Assembly: GCA_003559215.1 (NCBI GenBank)
Contig: PWMF01000192.1
Span: forward strand, 1-64,000
Source of the DNA: Natrialbaceae archaeon
GTDB taxonomy: Archaea; Halobacteriota; Halobacteria; Halobacteriales; Natrialbaceae
Reading direction: 5' to 3'
DNA length: 64,000 bases
Shown here: positions 14,659 to 24,193 of the stretch, piece by piece
Layout of the letters: each line of letters opens with the position of its first letter
Numbering within the stretch: the first letter of the stretch is position 1
Translations under genes and position numbers: made by a program
The notes under the pieces: generated by a model
What the model was told of the DNA's origin: nothing
Database searches by the model: none
Seen by the model: the letters and a program-made list of their open reading frames with translations, nothing else

Positions 14659-17600
14659 CGTTCGTCACCCCCGCGCCGACGGCCTCGTTGGTCGTCCGCG
14701 CCTCGAGATCGCCCTCCACGGAGAGGTTCAGGTCGCGCAGCCGGTCGACGGTCTCGTCGTCGGCGTCCCAGAGGTCGCGCTCGATCGCCTCGAGCAGCGT
14801 GTCCGTGATGGACTCGAGCGCCCACGGATTCACGTCGCGCATCCACTCCTGGCGATCCTCCTCGAAGGCGAACTTCTCGGCGACCTCGTTCCAGAGGGTG
14901 TCGCTGACTACTCCCGCGGTGGCGTCCCAGCCGAGCGTCACGTCGACGGTCGTCGAGAGATCCCCCGCACCCTTGTAGCCGTGCTCTTCCATGGACTCGA
15001 GCCAGTCGGGGTTGAGCACCCGGGCGCGCATCGCCTTGCGGACCTTCTCCTCGTTCGTATAGACCGAGACGTTGTCCGGGTCCGAGGAGTCGCCGACGTA
15101 GGAGGCGGGCTCCTCGCCCGCGATCTCGCTCACGGCCGAGATGAAGCCGCCGTGGAACGCGTACCAGTCCGAGGAGTCGAACTCGTCTTGCTCCATCGTG
15201 TCCTCGATCTTCACCGTGGCGTCGACGCTCGAGAGACGACGCTCGAAGGCGTCGTGGGCGTCCGACACGCGGCCGCGAGAGCCCATGGCGTACCCGCCCC
15301 ACTGGACGTAGACGCTCGCGAGATCGCCGCGGTCGTCCCAGTTCCCCTCGTCGACGGCCTTGTTCGTGCCGGCACCGTAGCCGCCGGGTTTGGTCGTGAA
15401 GACGCGGTGTTTCGCCGCGTTTCGGGCATCGGATTCGTCGAGTCCGTCCTCGTCCCGCAGCTGTTCGGCTTCGTCCTCGACGTGCTTTTTGACGTAGTTC
15501 AGCTCGTGGGGCTCGTCGAGGTCGACGACGGCGTCGACGGCGTCGTGGATGACGCCCGCCGCAGCCGGGAAGGCGTCCCGGAACAGGCCTGAAACCCGGG
15601 TCGTGACGTCGACTCTCGGTCTGTCGAGTTCCTCGAGGGGAATCGGCTCGACGTCGTCGATCCGACCCGCATCGGTCCACCGGGGCTCGACACCCATCAT
15701 CGCGAGCACCTGGGCGATCGTCTCGCCGCGAGTGCGGACGGTAGGCGTTCCCCAGGCGACGACGCCGATCTCTTCGGGGTACTCGCCCGCTTCGTTCCGA
15801 TGTCGCTCGAGGACCCCCTCCGCGACCTCGCTGCCGACCTGCCAGGCGGGCTTGGCGGGCACCTTCCGGGGATCGAGCGTGTAGAAGTTCCGTGCGGTCG
15901 GAAGCAGGTCGACACCGCCGCGGGTCGGCGCGCCGGAACCGCCCGGCGGGACGTACTCGCCCGACAGCGCGTCCGCAGTGCGGGGCACCTCGTCGACAGC
16001 ACCCTGGACGCGGGGCTGGGCCTCCTCACAGATATACGAAAGGACCTCCCGGAGGTCGTCGTGAGCGCCCGATTTCGCACGGGCGTCGCCGATCGTCTCG
16101 AGGCCGACGACGAGCAGGTTCATGTTGACCTCTTGGGCCGGCCCGGCCTCCCGCTCCGAGTCGGGCACGTCGAACTCGTGTGCGGCGAGCGTCTCGACCA
16201 GTTCGAGACTCGTCTCCCGAACTCGATCGGCGGCCTCGGCGTAGGTCATGCCGAGCGCGTCGTCGTACGCTCCCGGCGAGTCGAGCATTGTCTGATAGTC
16301 GACGCCCAGCGCGCCGGCGACGCTCTCGCGCAGGCTCGGGGCACCGGGGTTCTCGAGGCGGGTGAGCGCGACGAGATACTCGACGAGCCGCTCGTCGGCT
16401 GGCGGCTCGGACATCGTATGGAGTCCCAGTCGTATCTGGGTCGATTTGACGTCGGTGAGGTACTCGTGGACGCGTTCGACGAGGTCGTCGATCTCGAGAC
16501 CGTCCCCGCCTACCTCGCCTTCGGCGAGCGTGGATCCCGCTTCGTCCGGCCCTCTGACGTCGGCTTTCTCGTCGATCGTTCCCGAAACGCCGAGTTCGAC
16601 GGCGAGATCCAGCTCGTCGACTTTCTCGCGGATCAGGTCCTCGAGGTGCTCGCCATCGTCGGCGCGGGCGTCCTCCATCCCGGCCTCCCGATACTGATTC
16701 GCGAGTTCCTCGAGATCCGAGAGTTCGTCGTAGGTGCCGGCGGCCCGCATAACGGGGGTGAGATAGTCGACGATGGCGGCGTAGGAACGGCGCTTCGCCT
16801 GGGTTCCCTCCCCCGGATTGTTCACGATGTAGGGGTAGACGTTCGGCAGGTCGTCGATCAGCTGATCCGGCGCGCTCTCGCCGTTCAGGCCGACGGTCTT
16901 GCCGGGGAGCCACTCGAGGCTGCCGTGGGTGCCCAGGTGGACGACCCCGTCGGCGTCGAACTCGTTGCGAAGCCAGCCGTAGAAGGCGTAGTAGTCGTGG
17001 GGCGGCTGCAGGTCCGAGTCGTGGTACACCTTCGAAGGGTCCATGCCGAACCCGCGCGGGGGCTGGACGGTGACGAGGACGTTGCCGAACTCGACGCCGG
17101 GAATCGCGAACGGGCGGTCTGGGATCTCGCCCCACTCCTCGAGGACGTGCTCCCGAAAGCGCTCGTCGGCGTTCGAGAACCAGTCCGCGTAGGTTTTCGG
17201 TGAGACGATATCGACCGAGAGGTCGCGGACGTCCTCCGGGGCGACCCAGCGGTCCTCGAGGGTCAGCTGCGAGGTGAGTTTCTCGACGAGCGTCTGTCCG
17301 TCGTCGGGAGTCTTCCCACCGAGATCGTAGCCTCGAGCGTCGAGCTCCTCGAGCAGGTTCACGGTACTCTCGGGCGAATCGAGCCCGAAGGCGGTCCCGA
17401 TCCCGTCGTCGCTGGGCGGGTAGTTGTGCAGGACGACGGCCACGTTCTTCTCCTCGTTGGGCGTGTGACGAAGCCTCGCCCAGTTGACCGCGAGTCGGGT
17501 CGCGTGGTCGACCCGGTCCTCGATCGGGAAGTGGTGTTTCGGCGCCGACCCGATGCCGGCCGTGTCGTCGGTGCGTTCCTTGCCCGAGATCGGATGGGTG

Positions 17601-18592
17601 ATGACGTTGCCGTCGAACTCCGGCAAAGCGACCGACAGCGCGAGTTCGAACCCCATCACGCCCGTGTCACTGGATTCGTAGCGCGACCGGGAGCGCATCG
17701 TGGTGATCGTCTGCAGGACGGGGACGCCGAGTCGGTCGAGGAAGACGTCCTCGGCCGAACTCCCCTCGTCGCTGGCCGAACGGCCGCGCTCGTCCATCGA
17801 CAGCGAGAACATGAACGAAGAGAGCACGGCGTCGACGATCGGTTCGCCGGCGTCGGCGGTTTCAACGCCGTCTCGAGGCGTCTCCGACGCCTCGCTGTCC
17901 TTTACGAGCCAGTTGTCCGTCACCCACTCCGCGTCCTCTTGTTCCTCAGTATCCGTCGCCGGATTGCAGAAGATCGGCAGGGCGTTGGCCCCCTGCTCCT
18001 CGAGCGCCCGGACCTGGGCGTCGACGTACCGAGTGTTCTCGTGAGTCCAGTGGGACTCGTAGAACCAGACCGCTACGGTCGGCTTCGCGGGGTCGTGGAC
18101 CGCCAGCAGTTCCTCGTAGCCGATCCCCGGATGGTCGGGGTGGTAGACGCCCTCCGTGGGGAGTTCGGTCGGCCCCTCGTAGTCGAAGTCGCGGTCCGCG
18201 TACTCGCTTGCGAGGAACCGACACAGGTTCTCGACGTTGATCGTCCCACCCTTCTCGAGGTACTCACAGACCTGCTCGCGGTGCCCGGTGGCGACCGTCG
18301 TATCCTCGAGAGCGAAGGCGTCGCCAGTGGCTTTCACGATCAGCGGAACGTTTGCGTCCTCGAGCGCCCCCGTCGCGTACTCGTAGCCGGGCATGCTGTC
18401 CTCGGCGCCGTGCAGCCAGAAGACCGCCGCCGCGGCGTCGCGTAGCTTCTCGACGAACGCCTCGACGTCGGCCTCCTCGTTGAGGTCGCTCTCGGAGCGA
18501 ACGACCAGTTCCACGTCCTCGAGCCGCTCGGCGGCCCGTCCGATCGATCCGAGTTCGTTCTCCGTCGCAGTGTAGATCCCGATGCGTGTCAT
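14651..18592 (-). CDS. cobN: Cobaltochelatase large subunit CobN
   Basis: The 1313-residue protein starts at ATG 18590-18592 (MTRIGIYTATENELG). It carries CobN/BchH motifs such as VQPPRGFGMDPSKVYHD, VHLGTHGSLEWLPGKT and NNPGEGTQAKRRSYAAIVDY. In the aerobic pathway CobN with an AAA+/VWA pair inserts cobalt late, using ATP. Here the partner would be the divergent chlID product. It is the first gene of the cobN-cbiC-cbiE operon. Its presence beside CbiX, the early chelatase, is odd and is discussed in the findings. Confidence 0.93.
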   Translation of the reverse strand: MTRIGIYTATENELGSIGRAAERLEDVELVVRSESDLNEEADVEAFVEKLRDAAAAVFWLHGAEDSMPGYEYATGALEDANVPLIVKATGDAFALEDTTVATGHREQVCEYLEKGGTINVENLCRFLASEYADRDFDYEGPTELPTEGVYHPDHPGIGYEELLAVHDPAKPTVAVWFYESHWTHENTRYVDAQVRALEEQGANALPIFCNPATDTEEQEDAEWVTDNWLVKDSEASETPRDGVETADAGEPIVDAVLSSFMFSLSMDERGRSASDEGSSAEDVFLDRLGVPVLQTITTMRSRSRYESSDTGVMGFELALSVALPEFDGNVITHPISGKERTDDTAGIGSAPKHHFPIEDRVDHATRLAVNWARLRHTPNEEKNVAVVLHNYPPSDDGIGTAFGLDSPESTVNLLEELDARGYDLGGKTPDDGQTLVEKLTSQLTLEDRWVAPEDVRDLSVDIVSPKTYADWFSNADERFREHVLEEWGEIPDRPFAIPGVEFGNVLVTVQPPRGFGMDPSKVYHDSDLQPPHDYYAFYGWLRNEFDADGVVHLGTHGSLEWLPGKTVGLNGESAPDQLIDDLPNVYPYIVNNPGEGTQAKRRSYAAIVDYLTPVMRAAGTYDELSDLEELANQYREAGMEDARADDGEHLEDLIREKVDELDLAVELGVSGTIDEKADVRGPDEAGSTLAEGEVGGDGLEIDDLVERVHEYLTDVKSTQIRLGLHTMSEPPADERLVEYLVALTRLENPGAPSLRESVAGALGVDYQTMLDSPGAYDDALGMTYAEAADRVRETSLELVETLAAHEFDVPDSEREAGPAQEVNMNLLVVGLETIGDARAKSGAHDDLREVLSYICEEAQPRVQGAVDEVPRTADALSGEYVPPGGSGAPTRGGVDLLPTARNFYTLDPRKVPAKPAWQVGSEVAEGVLERHRNEAGEYPEEIGVVAWGTPTVRTRGETIAQVLAMMGVEPRWTDAGRIDDVEPIPLEELDRPRVDVTTRVSGLFRDAFPAAAGVIHDAVDAVVDLDEPHELNYVKKHVEDEAEQLRDEDGLDESDARNAAKHRVFTTKPGGYGAGTNKAVDEGNWDDRGDLASVYVQWGGYAMGSRGRVSDAHDAFERRLSSVDATVKIEDTMEQDEFDSSDWYAFHGGFISAVSEIAGEEPASYVGDSSDPDNVSVYTNEEKVRKAMRARVLNPDWLESMEEHGYKGAGDLSTTVDVTLGWDATAGVVSDTLWNEVAEKFAFEEDRQEWMRDVNPWALESITDTLLEAIERDLWDADDETVDRLRDLNLSVEGDLEARTTNEAVGAGVTNDD

Positions 18593-18626
18593 CGAATTTT
18601 TAAACCTCTGTTGTATTAGCGCAACT
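18593..18626. promoter_or_regulatory. 34-bp divergent promoter region between cobN and chlID
   Basis: Only 34 bp separate the two start codons. The AT-rich TTTTTAAAC (18597-18605) lies 22-30 nt upstream of the chlID ATG and fits its TATA box. On the other strand a CTAATAC-like element (about 18612-18618) lies 20-26 nt upstream of the cobN ATG. Both transcripts are therefore probably leaderless, and polymerase binding to one promoter may block the other. Confidence 0.6.
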
Positions 18627-20822
18627 ATGGTTGCAGACGGCGGGCGTAAAAAGGTATCGTCGCTTCCCTTTCCGGCGATCGTCGGCCAGTCGGAGCTCAA
18701 ACGCGTGCTACTGGCGATCGCGGCGAACGACGACCTCGACGGCGCGCTGATCGTCGGCGAGAAGGGGACCGCGAAGTCGACCGCGGTTCGGGGACTCGTC
18801 GACCTCCTGCCCACCCAACGGGCCGTGGCGGACTGCCCGTACGGCTGTGCGCCCAATAACCCGAGCCTGCAGTGTGGAGACTGCCGGGAGCGCGACCCGA
18901 ACGAACTTCCCGTCGAGACCCGACCCGTTCCGCTCGTCACCCTGCCGCTGGGAGCGACCCGCGATCGCGTCGTCGGCACCCTCTCGGTCGAGGACGCCCT
19001 GGCCGGCGCGGCCGACTTCGATCCCGGGTTACTGGCTCGTGCTCACCGCGGGATCCTTTACGTCGACGAGGTCAACCTGCTCGAGGACCACCTCGTCGAC
19101 GTCGTCCTCGACGCCGCGGCGGGCGGCGTCAACACGGTTGAGCGCGACGGCGTCAGCGTCTCCCATCCCGCCGAGTTCACGCTGATCGGGACAATGAACC
19201 CCGAGGAGGGGGAGCTTCGACCCCAGCTGCGGGACCGATTCGCCCTCCGGGCGACCGTCGAAGGCTGTCGGGAGATCGACGACCGCGTCGAGATCATCGA
19301 CCGGGCGCTCGAGGCCGGGGAGACCGATCCATCGGCCGAGTACGCCGACGACCTCGAGACCCTTCGCGAGGAACTCGTCGGCGCTCGCAGGCGCCTTCCG
19401 GACGTCTCGCTCCCGGCCGATTTCAAGGCTGAGATCGCCGAATGCTGCCTCGAGGCCGGCGTCGACGGCCACCGCGGCGACGTAGCGACGGCTCGGACCG
19501 CCATGACTATCGCCGCCCTCGAGGGGCGGACGACGGTGATCGGCTCCGACGTCCGGGAGGCTACGAGCTACGCGCTCCCCCACCGCCTCCGAAGTACACC
19601 CTTCGAGGACGAGCCCGACCTCGAGGAGCTGCTCGAGGATCGGTTCGACGAGGAGCGAAGCGAGAACGAAAACGCGAGCGACGACGATACCGACGGTGAC
19701 GGCGACGAAAACGCGGCCAACCCGGACGAGCACGGTCCGGAACCGGACGCCGGGAACGAATCGGAAGGCGGGAGTGGGGACGACGATGGAAACGACGGGG
19801 AGACGAGAGATGAGGGGATGTCCCGGTCCGACGAGGAGGCTGGGGCCGATACGGGCGGTTCCGGCTTGTCGACGAGAGACGACTGCTCCGCCGATCCCAG
19901 TCAGAACGGCAACCCGTCGCCGGCGGACGTCGACGGGGGTAGCGGGGACGACCGGGCGGAAGACGACGGCTCGAGCGACGGTGGCGACGGCAGCGAAAGC
20001 GACGAAACGGGTCAACCGCTCGTTCCCGGTCAGCGACGAGCTGCCGTCGGAGAGGCGACGGCACCGGAACTCGAGGAGCCGACCGTCGACACCGCTGGAG
20101 TCGGTTCCCGGGCGAGCACGTCCCCGAGCGCCGACAATCGGGGTGTCCGGGTTCGGACCGAGCCCGTCTCCGAGGACGGGTCGATCGACGCCGCGGCGTC
20201 GGTCCGCTCGGCCGCGGCTCGAGGCAGCGACAGCGTCGAGCGCGGGGACCTCCGGCAGTCGGTTCGGACGGGCGAGATGTCGGCGACGATCATCTTCGCC
20301 GTCGACGCGAGCGCCTCGATGCGACCCGCAATGGAGACCGCGAAAGGGGTCGTCCTCGAGTTGCTGCGGGATAGCTACGAGCACCGCGACGAGGTCGCGT
20401 TCGTCGCCTTCGCGGGCGAGGACGCCGACGTCCTGCTGCCGCCGACCGACAGCGTCTCGCTGGCTGCCCGTCACCTCAAGGAGCTCCCCTCGGGCGATCG
20501 GACGCCGCTCCCGGCGGGGCTCGAGACCGCCGGCAAAGTGCTCGATCGAGCGGACTCCGACGCCGCGGTCGTCGTTCTCGTGACGGACGGCCGAGCGAAC
20601 GTGGCGGACGGGAGTCCAACCGAGGCGACGCGACGGGCGGCTCGGCGACTCGCAACGGCGGGAACGGGGCCTCGAGTCCTCGTCGTCGAGGCGGGCGAAC
20701 ACTCCCGCGCGGGGCTTTCGCGGCTCGTCGCCGAGGAGACCGACGGGCGGCTGATCGACCTCGCCGCGCTCTCGACCGGGACGGTCCGGACGGCCGCCGA
20801 GCAGTCCAGGTCGGACCGATAG
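18627..20822 (+). CDS. Fused ChlI-ChlD type chelatase subunit (AAA+ plus VWA)
   Basis: The 731-residue protein joins a ChlI-like AAA+ ATPase (Walker A GEKGTAKS at 44-51, Walker B LYVDEVN at 144-150, arginine-finger region LRPQLRDRFALR), a long acidic low-complexity linker (about 345-500) and a C-terminal VWA domain with MIDAS residues VDASASM near 560 and VTDGRAN. Four cysteines at 70, 74, 83 and 86 (CPYGC, CGDC) form an inserted metal site as in BchI-like proteins. It probably powers CobN. I used ATG 18627 rather than an upstream in-frame ATG that lies inside cobN. Confidence 0.9.
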   Translation: MVADGGRKKVSSLPFPAIVGQSELKRVLLAIAANDDLDGALIVGEKGTAKSTAVRGLVDLLPTQRAVADCPYGCAPNNPSLQCGDCRERDPNELPVETRPVPLVTLPLGATRDRVVGTLSVEDALAGAADFDPGLLARAHRGILYVDEVNLLEDHLVDVVLDAAAGGVNTVERDGVSVSHPAEFTLIGTMNPEEGELRPQLRDRFALRATVEGCREIDDRVEIIDRALEAGETDPSAEYADDLETLREELVGARRRLPDVSLPADFKAEIAECCLEAGVDGHRGDVATARTAMTIAALEGRTTVIGSDVREATSYALPHRLRSTPFEDEPDLEELLEDRFDEERSENENASDDDTDGDGDENAANPDEHGPEPDAGNESEGGSGDDDGNDGETRDEGMSRSDEEAGADTGGSGLSTRDDCSADPSQNGNPSPADVDGGSGDDRAEDDGSSDGGDGSESDETGQPLVPGQRRAAVGEATAPELEEPTVDTAGVGSRASTSPSADNRGVRVRTEPVSEDGSIDAAASVRSAAARGSDSVERGDLRQSVRTGEMSATIIFAVDASASMRPAMETAKGVVLELLRDSYEHRDEVAFVAFAGEDADVLLPPTDSVSLAARHLKELPSGDRTPLPAGLETAGKVLDRADSDAAVVVLVTDGRANVADGSPTEATRRAARRLATAGTGPRVLVVEAGEHSRAGLSRLVAEETDGRLIDLAALSTGTVRTAAEQSRSDR

Positions 20823-20909
20823 CCGAGTCACGACTCGAGTGGCGTTGTGGAGTCCGGGCCGGATCAGTACCCATTTGGGCGCGCTCCCTCCTTGTGCTAG
20901 CAGAGACGG

Positions 20910-22493
20910 ATGACGGAGGACGATACGGCCGGCAGGGAGGAAGCCGACGGGATCGAGTACGGGATCGAAGACCGGCCGCCGCTGGGCGAGTCGACGGTGC
21001 TCGGGATCCAGCACTACCTGACGATGGTCGGGGCGAACATCGCGGTGCCGCTGATTCTGGCCGACGCGATGGGGATGCCCGGCGACGTCACGGCCCAGTT
21101 CATCGGGACGTTCTTCGTCGTCTCGGGGATCGCGACGCTGGCCCAGACGACCTTCGGGAACCGGTACCCGATCGTCCAGGGCGCACCGTTTTCGATGCTC
21201 GCGCCGGCGCTCGCGATCATCGCTGTCGTGACGGCGGGCGGGGTACAGGGCCAGCCCGACTGGCAGGCCGCGCTGGTCCAGCTACAGGGCGCGATCATCG
21301 TCGCCGCGGCGGTCCAGGTCGCGATGGGGTACTTCGGGCTGGTCGGCAAACTCCGGCGATTCCTCTCGCCGGTCGTCATCGCGCCGACGATCGCCCTGAT
21401 CGGGCTGTCGCTGTTCGACGCCGGCCAGATCACCGGCACCGACCAGAGCTGGCTGCTGCTCGGGCTCACCCTCGGGCTGATCCTGCTGTTCTCCCAGTAC
21501 CTCGACCTCAAACACCGGGCGTTCAGACTGTATCCTGTATTGCTGGCGATCGGCATCGCCTGGGTCGGCGCCGCGGGCCTCTCGGTCGCGGGCGTCTTCG
21601 GTGGCGGCCATCCGGGCCACGTCCCGCTCGGGGACGTCACCGACGTCGATCCCCTGCTGCCGATCCACCCGCTGCAGTGGGGCGTTCCCGAGTTCACGAC
21701 GGCGTTCGTCGTCGGGATGTTCGCCGGGGTGCTCGCCTCGATCGTCGAGAGCATCGGCGACTACTACGCGGTGGCGAACCTGACCGGTTCGGCGGCGCCC
21801 AGCGAGCGACGAATCAACCACGGGATCGGAATGGAGGGGCTGATGAACGTCTTCTCGGGCGTGATGGGGACCGGCGGGTCGACCTCCTACTCCGAGAACA
21901 TCGGCGCGATCGGTCTGACCGGCGTCGCCTCGCGGTACGTCGTCCAGATCGGCGCCGCGGTCATGCTGGTCGCCGGCTTCATCGGCTACTTCGGCCAGCT
22001 GATCGCGACCATCCCCGATCCGATCGTCGGGGGGCTGTTCGTCGCGATGTTCGCTCAGATCGTCGCCGTCGGGATCTCGAACCTGAAACACGTCGATCTG
22101 GACTCCTCGAGAAACGTGTTCGTGGTCGGCTTCGCGCTGTTCGTCGGCCTGGCGGTACCGGAGTACATGGCCAACTTCGCCGATCCGATCGCGTTCCGGG
22201 AGGCGATCGAGCTGGCGGCGACGATCGCCCCATTGGTCGAGGCCGAGCCGATCGCCGGCACCGCGGCCGCGGTCTGGATCGAGGCGACCGCCCAGGCGCT
22301 CGCGGACTCGGTGTTCATCATCGGCTCGACGGGGATGGCCGTCGGCGGGCTAGCCGCGCTCGTCCTCGATAACACGATCCCCGGAACCCGCGAGGAGCGG
22401 GGGCTGGCTCAGTGGGAACGTCTCACCGAGGACGAGTCGGAGTTCGACTCCGCCTGGGACCGCTGGATCGGCTCGGGCCGAGACGGCGACTGA
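20910..22493 (+). CDS. NCS2-family nucleobase (uracil/xanthine) permease
   Basis: This 527-residue membrane protein has about 12-14 hydrophobic segments and NCS2 marks: LGIQHYLTMVGANIAVPLIL at the start, GAPFSMLAPALAII, FVVGMFAGVLASIVESIGDYYA in the substrate region and NVFSGVMGTGGSTSYSENIG. It would import a purine or pyrimidine base with H+ or Na+. A long hydrophilic start and an acidic tail are haloarchaeal additions. Substrate cannot be set from the sequence. It follows chlID by 87 nt and is not obviously linked to B12. Confidence 0.9.
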   Translation: MTEDDTAGREEADGIEYGIEDRPPLGESTVLGIQHYLTMVGANIAVPLILADAMGMPGDVTAQFIGTFFVVSGIATLAQTTFGNRYPIVQGAPFSMLAPALAIIAVVTAGGVQGQPDWQAALVQLQGAIIVAAAVQVAMGYFGLVGKLRRFLSPVVIAPTIALIGLSLFDAGQITGTDQSWLLLGLTLGLILLFSQYLDLKHRAFRLYPVLLAIGIAWVGAAGLSVAGVFGGGHPGHVPLGDVTDVDPLLPIHPLQWGVPEFTTAFVVGMFAGVLASIVESIGDYYAVANLTGSAAPSERRINHGIGMEGLMNVFSGVMGTGGSTSYSENIGAIGLTGVASRYVVQIGAAVMLVAGFIGYFGQLIATIPDPIVGGLFVAMFAQIVAVGISNLKHVDLDSSRNVFVVGFALFVGLAVPEYMANFADPIAFREAIELAATIAPLVEAEPIAGTAAAVWIEATAQALADSVFIIGSTGMAVGGLAALVLDNTIPGTREERGLAQWERLTEDESEFDSAWDRWIGSGRDGD

Positions 22494-22627
22494 TACGGAC
22501 TCTCGTCCGTCAGTTCCGAGGACCGGGAGCCGTCCTGCGGTCGTTGCGTGAAATCGGGGCAACAGTCGTCCAAGCGAGCCGCGAACGCCAGCCGGGGATC
22601 TATTACCGAGCGGTCCCAGACGGAAGT

Positions 22628-23455
22628 ATGGCAGAACTCTCGCTCGACGACGGCACGCTCTGGTACGACGCGCGCGGCGACGGCTCGCCGCTGGTGTTCG
22701 TCCACGGCGGCTGGCAGAACGGCCGCGCCTGGGGTCCACAGGTCGACCGGTTCGAATCGACACACCAACCCGTCACCCTCGACGTGCGCGGCCACGGCAA
22801 CACGGGCGCGACCGACGCCGACGAGTACTCGATCGATCTCTTTACCGACGACCTCGAGGAGCTGCTCGACCACCTCGGACTCGAGCGACCCGTCCTGTGC
22901 GGGCTCTCGCTGGGCTCGATGGTCGTCCAGAACTACCTCGATCGCCACCCCGACCGCGCGGCGGGGGCGATCCTCGGCGGCGCCGTCAGATCGATGCCGC
23001 CCGTCGAGCTACCGATGGGCGCGAAACCGCTCCTGTCACCGATGCCCGCCCTGACCGCGTCGCTGTCGATGACCGGACCGGAGGCGACGTTTCGTTCGAT
23101 GCTAACCTCGATCCAGGCGACGACGGGCCAGCGGTGGCTCTCGGTCAACCCCGAGGTCCGATCGATGGCGATGGACGCCGTCAGCGAGGTCGACGACGAG
23201 GAGTACCGGAAGATCTTCGACGCGCTCTACCGGTTCGACCCGCCCGAACTGACCCACGTCGAGACGCCGACGCTGGTCGTCCACGGCGACCAGGAGGCGC
23301 CTCCCGTAAAACGGCAGGGTCGAGCGATCGCCGGCGAGGTCAACGACGGCGCGTGGCTCGAACTGGCCGACTCCGGCCACCTGGTCAACCAGGACCGTCC
23401 GGCGGCGTTCAACGAGGCCGCGGCCGAGTTCCTCGAGCGACGAGTCCGCGTCTGA
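22628..23455 (+). CDS. Alpha/beta hydrolase
   Basis: The 275-residue protein shows the oxyanion-hole stretch PLVFVHGGWQNGRAW, the nucleophile elbow GLSLGSM, the acid in VVHGDQEAP and the final histidine in LADSGHLVNQDRP. This is the complete triad of a soluble alpha/beta hydrolase. The start is ATG 22628; a long upstream extension over the permease tail is not homologous. The substrate is unknown. The next gene, a MaoC hydratase, could be a functional neighbour in acyl-CoA or ester metabolism, but the two have separate starts and 90 nt between. Confidence 0.87.
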   Translation: MAELSLDDGTLWYDARGDGSPLVFVHGGWQNGRAWGPQVDRFESTHQPVTLDVRGHGNTGATDADEYSIDLFTDDLEELLDHLGLERPVLCGLSLGSMVVQNYLDRHPDRAAGAILGGAVRSMPPVELPMGAKPLLSPMPALTASLSMTGPEATFRSMLTSIQATTGQRWLSVNPEVRSMAMDAVSEVDDEEYRKIFDALYRFDPPELTHVETPTLVVHGDQEAPPVKRQGRAIAGEVNDGAWLELADSGHLVNQDRPAAFNEAAAEFLERRVRV

Positions 23456-23545
23456 AGACGGTCACGGATCGATGGGGGTAGCGATGTCATCAAGAGGATG
23501 GGAACCCTACGCATAGTCGATCACGATCGGTTCCGGCTACTACCT

Positions 23546-24169
23546 ATGAGTTCGAACACCATTCCAACGGACGCCGCCGACGTCGTACCGAGTCCCGAAC
23601 GCTGGGCGACGATCTCGCAGCACGTTCTCAACAGCTACGCCGAGGCGAACAGCGCGATGCTGGCCGCGATGGGGCTCCGGTCCTCGAGCGAGGCGACCAG
23701 GGTCGAGCCGATGGTCCCAGAGGTCACCTACGGGGACGCCGACTGGACGACCGAACGCTCGACGGACAGCCTCGAGGAACTCTCGGTCGGCGACGCCGTC
23801 CGGTTTACCAAATCGGTCGAGGACGCGGACGTCGCCGCCTTCGCCCAGGTCTCGGGCGACACGAACCGGCTCCACCTCGAGCACGACTTCGCCGAGGCCA
23901 CCCGCTTCGGCGGCTCGATCGTCCACGGCACGCTCGTGGCCGGCGCCATCAGCGCGGCCCTCGCGCGGTTCCCGGGGCTGACGGTGTACCTCTCCCAGGA
24001 CCTCGAGTTCCAGGGCCCCGTCGAGATCGGCTCGACGATCACCGCCGACTGCGAGATCGTCGAAGAGCTGGGCGGGGACCGGTACCGGCTTCGAACGACC
24101 GTCGACTCCGAGGGCGAGCGCGTGGTCGACGGCGAGGCCGTCGTGTTGATCGAGGACGCACCCGAGTAA
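23546..24169 (+). CDS. MaoC-family (R)-specific enoyl-CoA hydratase-like protein
   Basis: The 207-residue protein has a hot-dog fold with the hydratase-2 signature QVSGDTNRLHLEHDFA, where Asp and His would be catalytic (the usual Pro before the His region is Arg). The first 55 residues (PSPERWATISQHVLNSYAEA) form a helical, phasin-like extension seen in haloarchaeal MaoC proteins near polyhydroxyalkanoate genes. I chose ATG 23546; another in-frame ATG is at 23498. The likely reaction is reversible hydration of trans-2-enoyl-CoA. Confidence 0.85.
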   Translation: MSSNTIPTDAADVVPSPERWATISQHVLNSYAEANSAMLAAMGLRSSSEATRVEPMVPEVTYGDADWTTERSTDSLEELSVGDAVRFTKSVEDADVAAFAQVSGDTNRLHLEHDFAEATRFGGSIVHGTLVAGAISAALARFPGLTVYLSQDLEFQGPVEIGSTITADCEIVEELGGDRYRLRTTVDSEGERVVDGEAVVLIEDAPE

Positions 24170-24193
24170 GGAAACTCGGCGATCGGGAGCTGC

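Noticed and set aside
19029-21014. 661-codon minus-strand frame opposite chlID
   Set aside because: No domain and antisense to a well-supported ATPase with Walker and VWA motifs.
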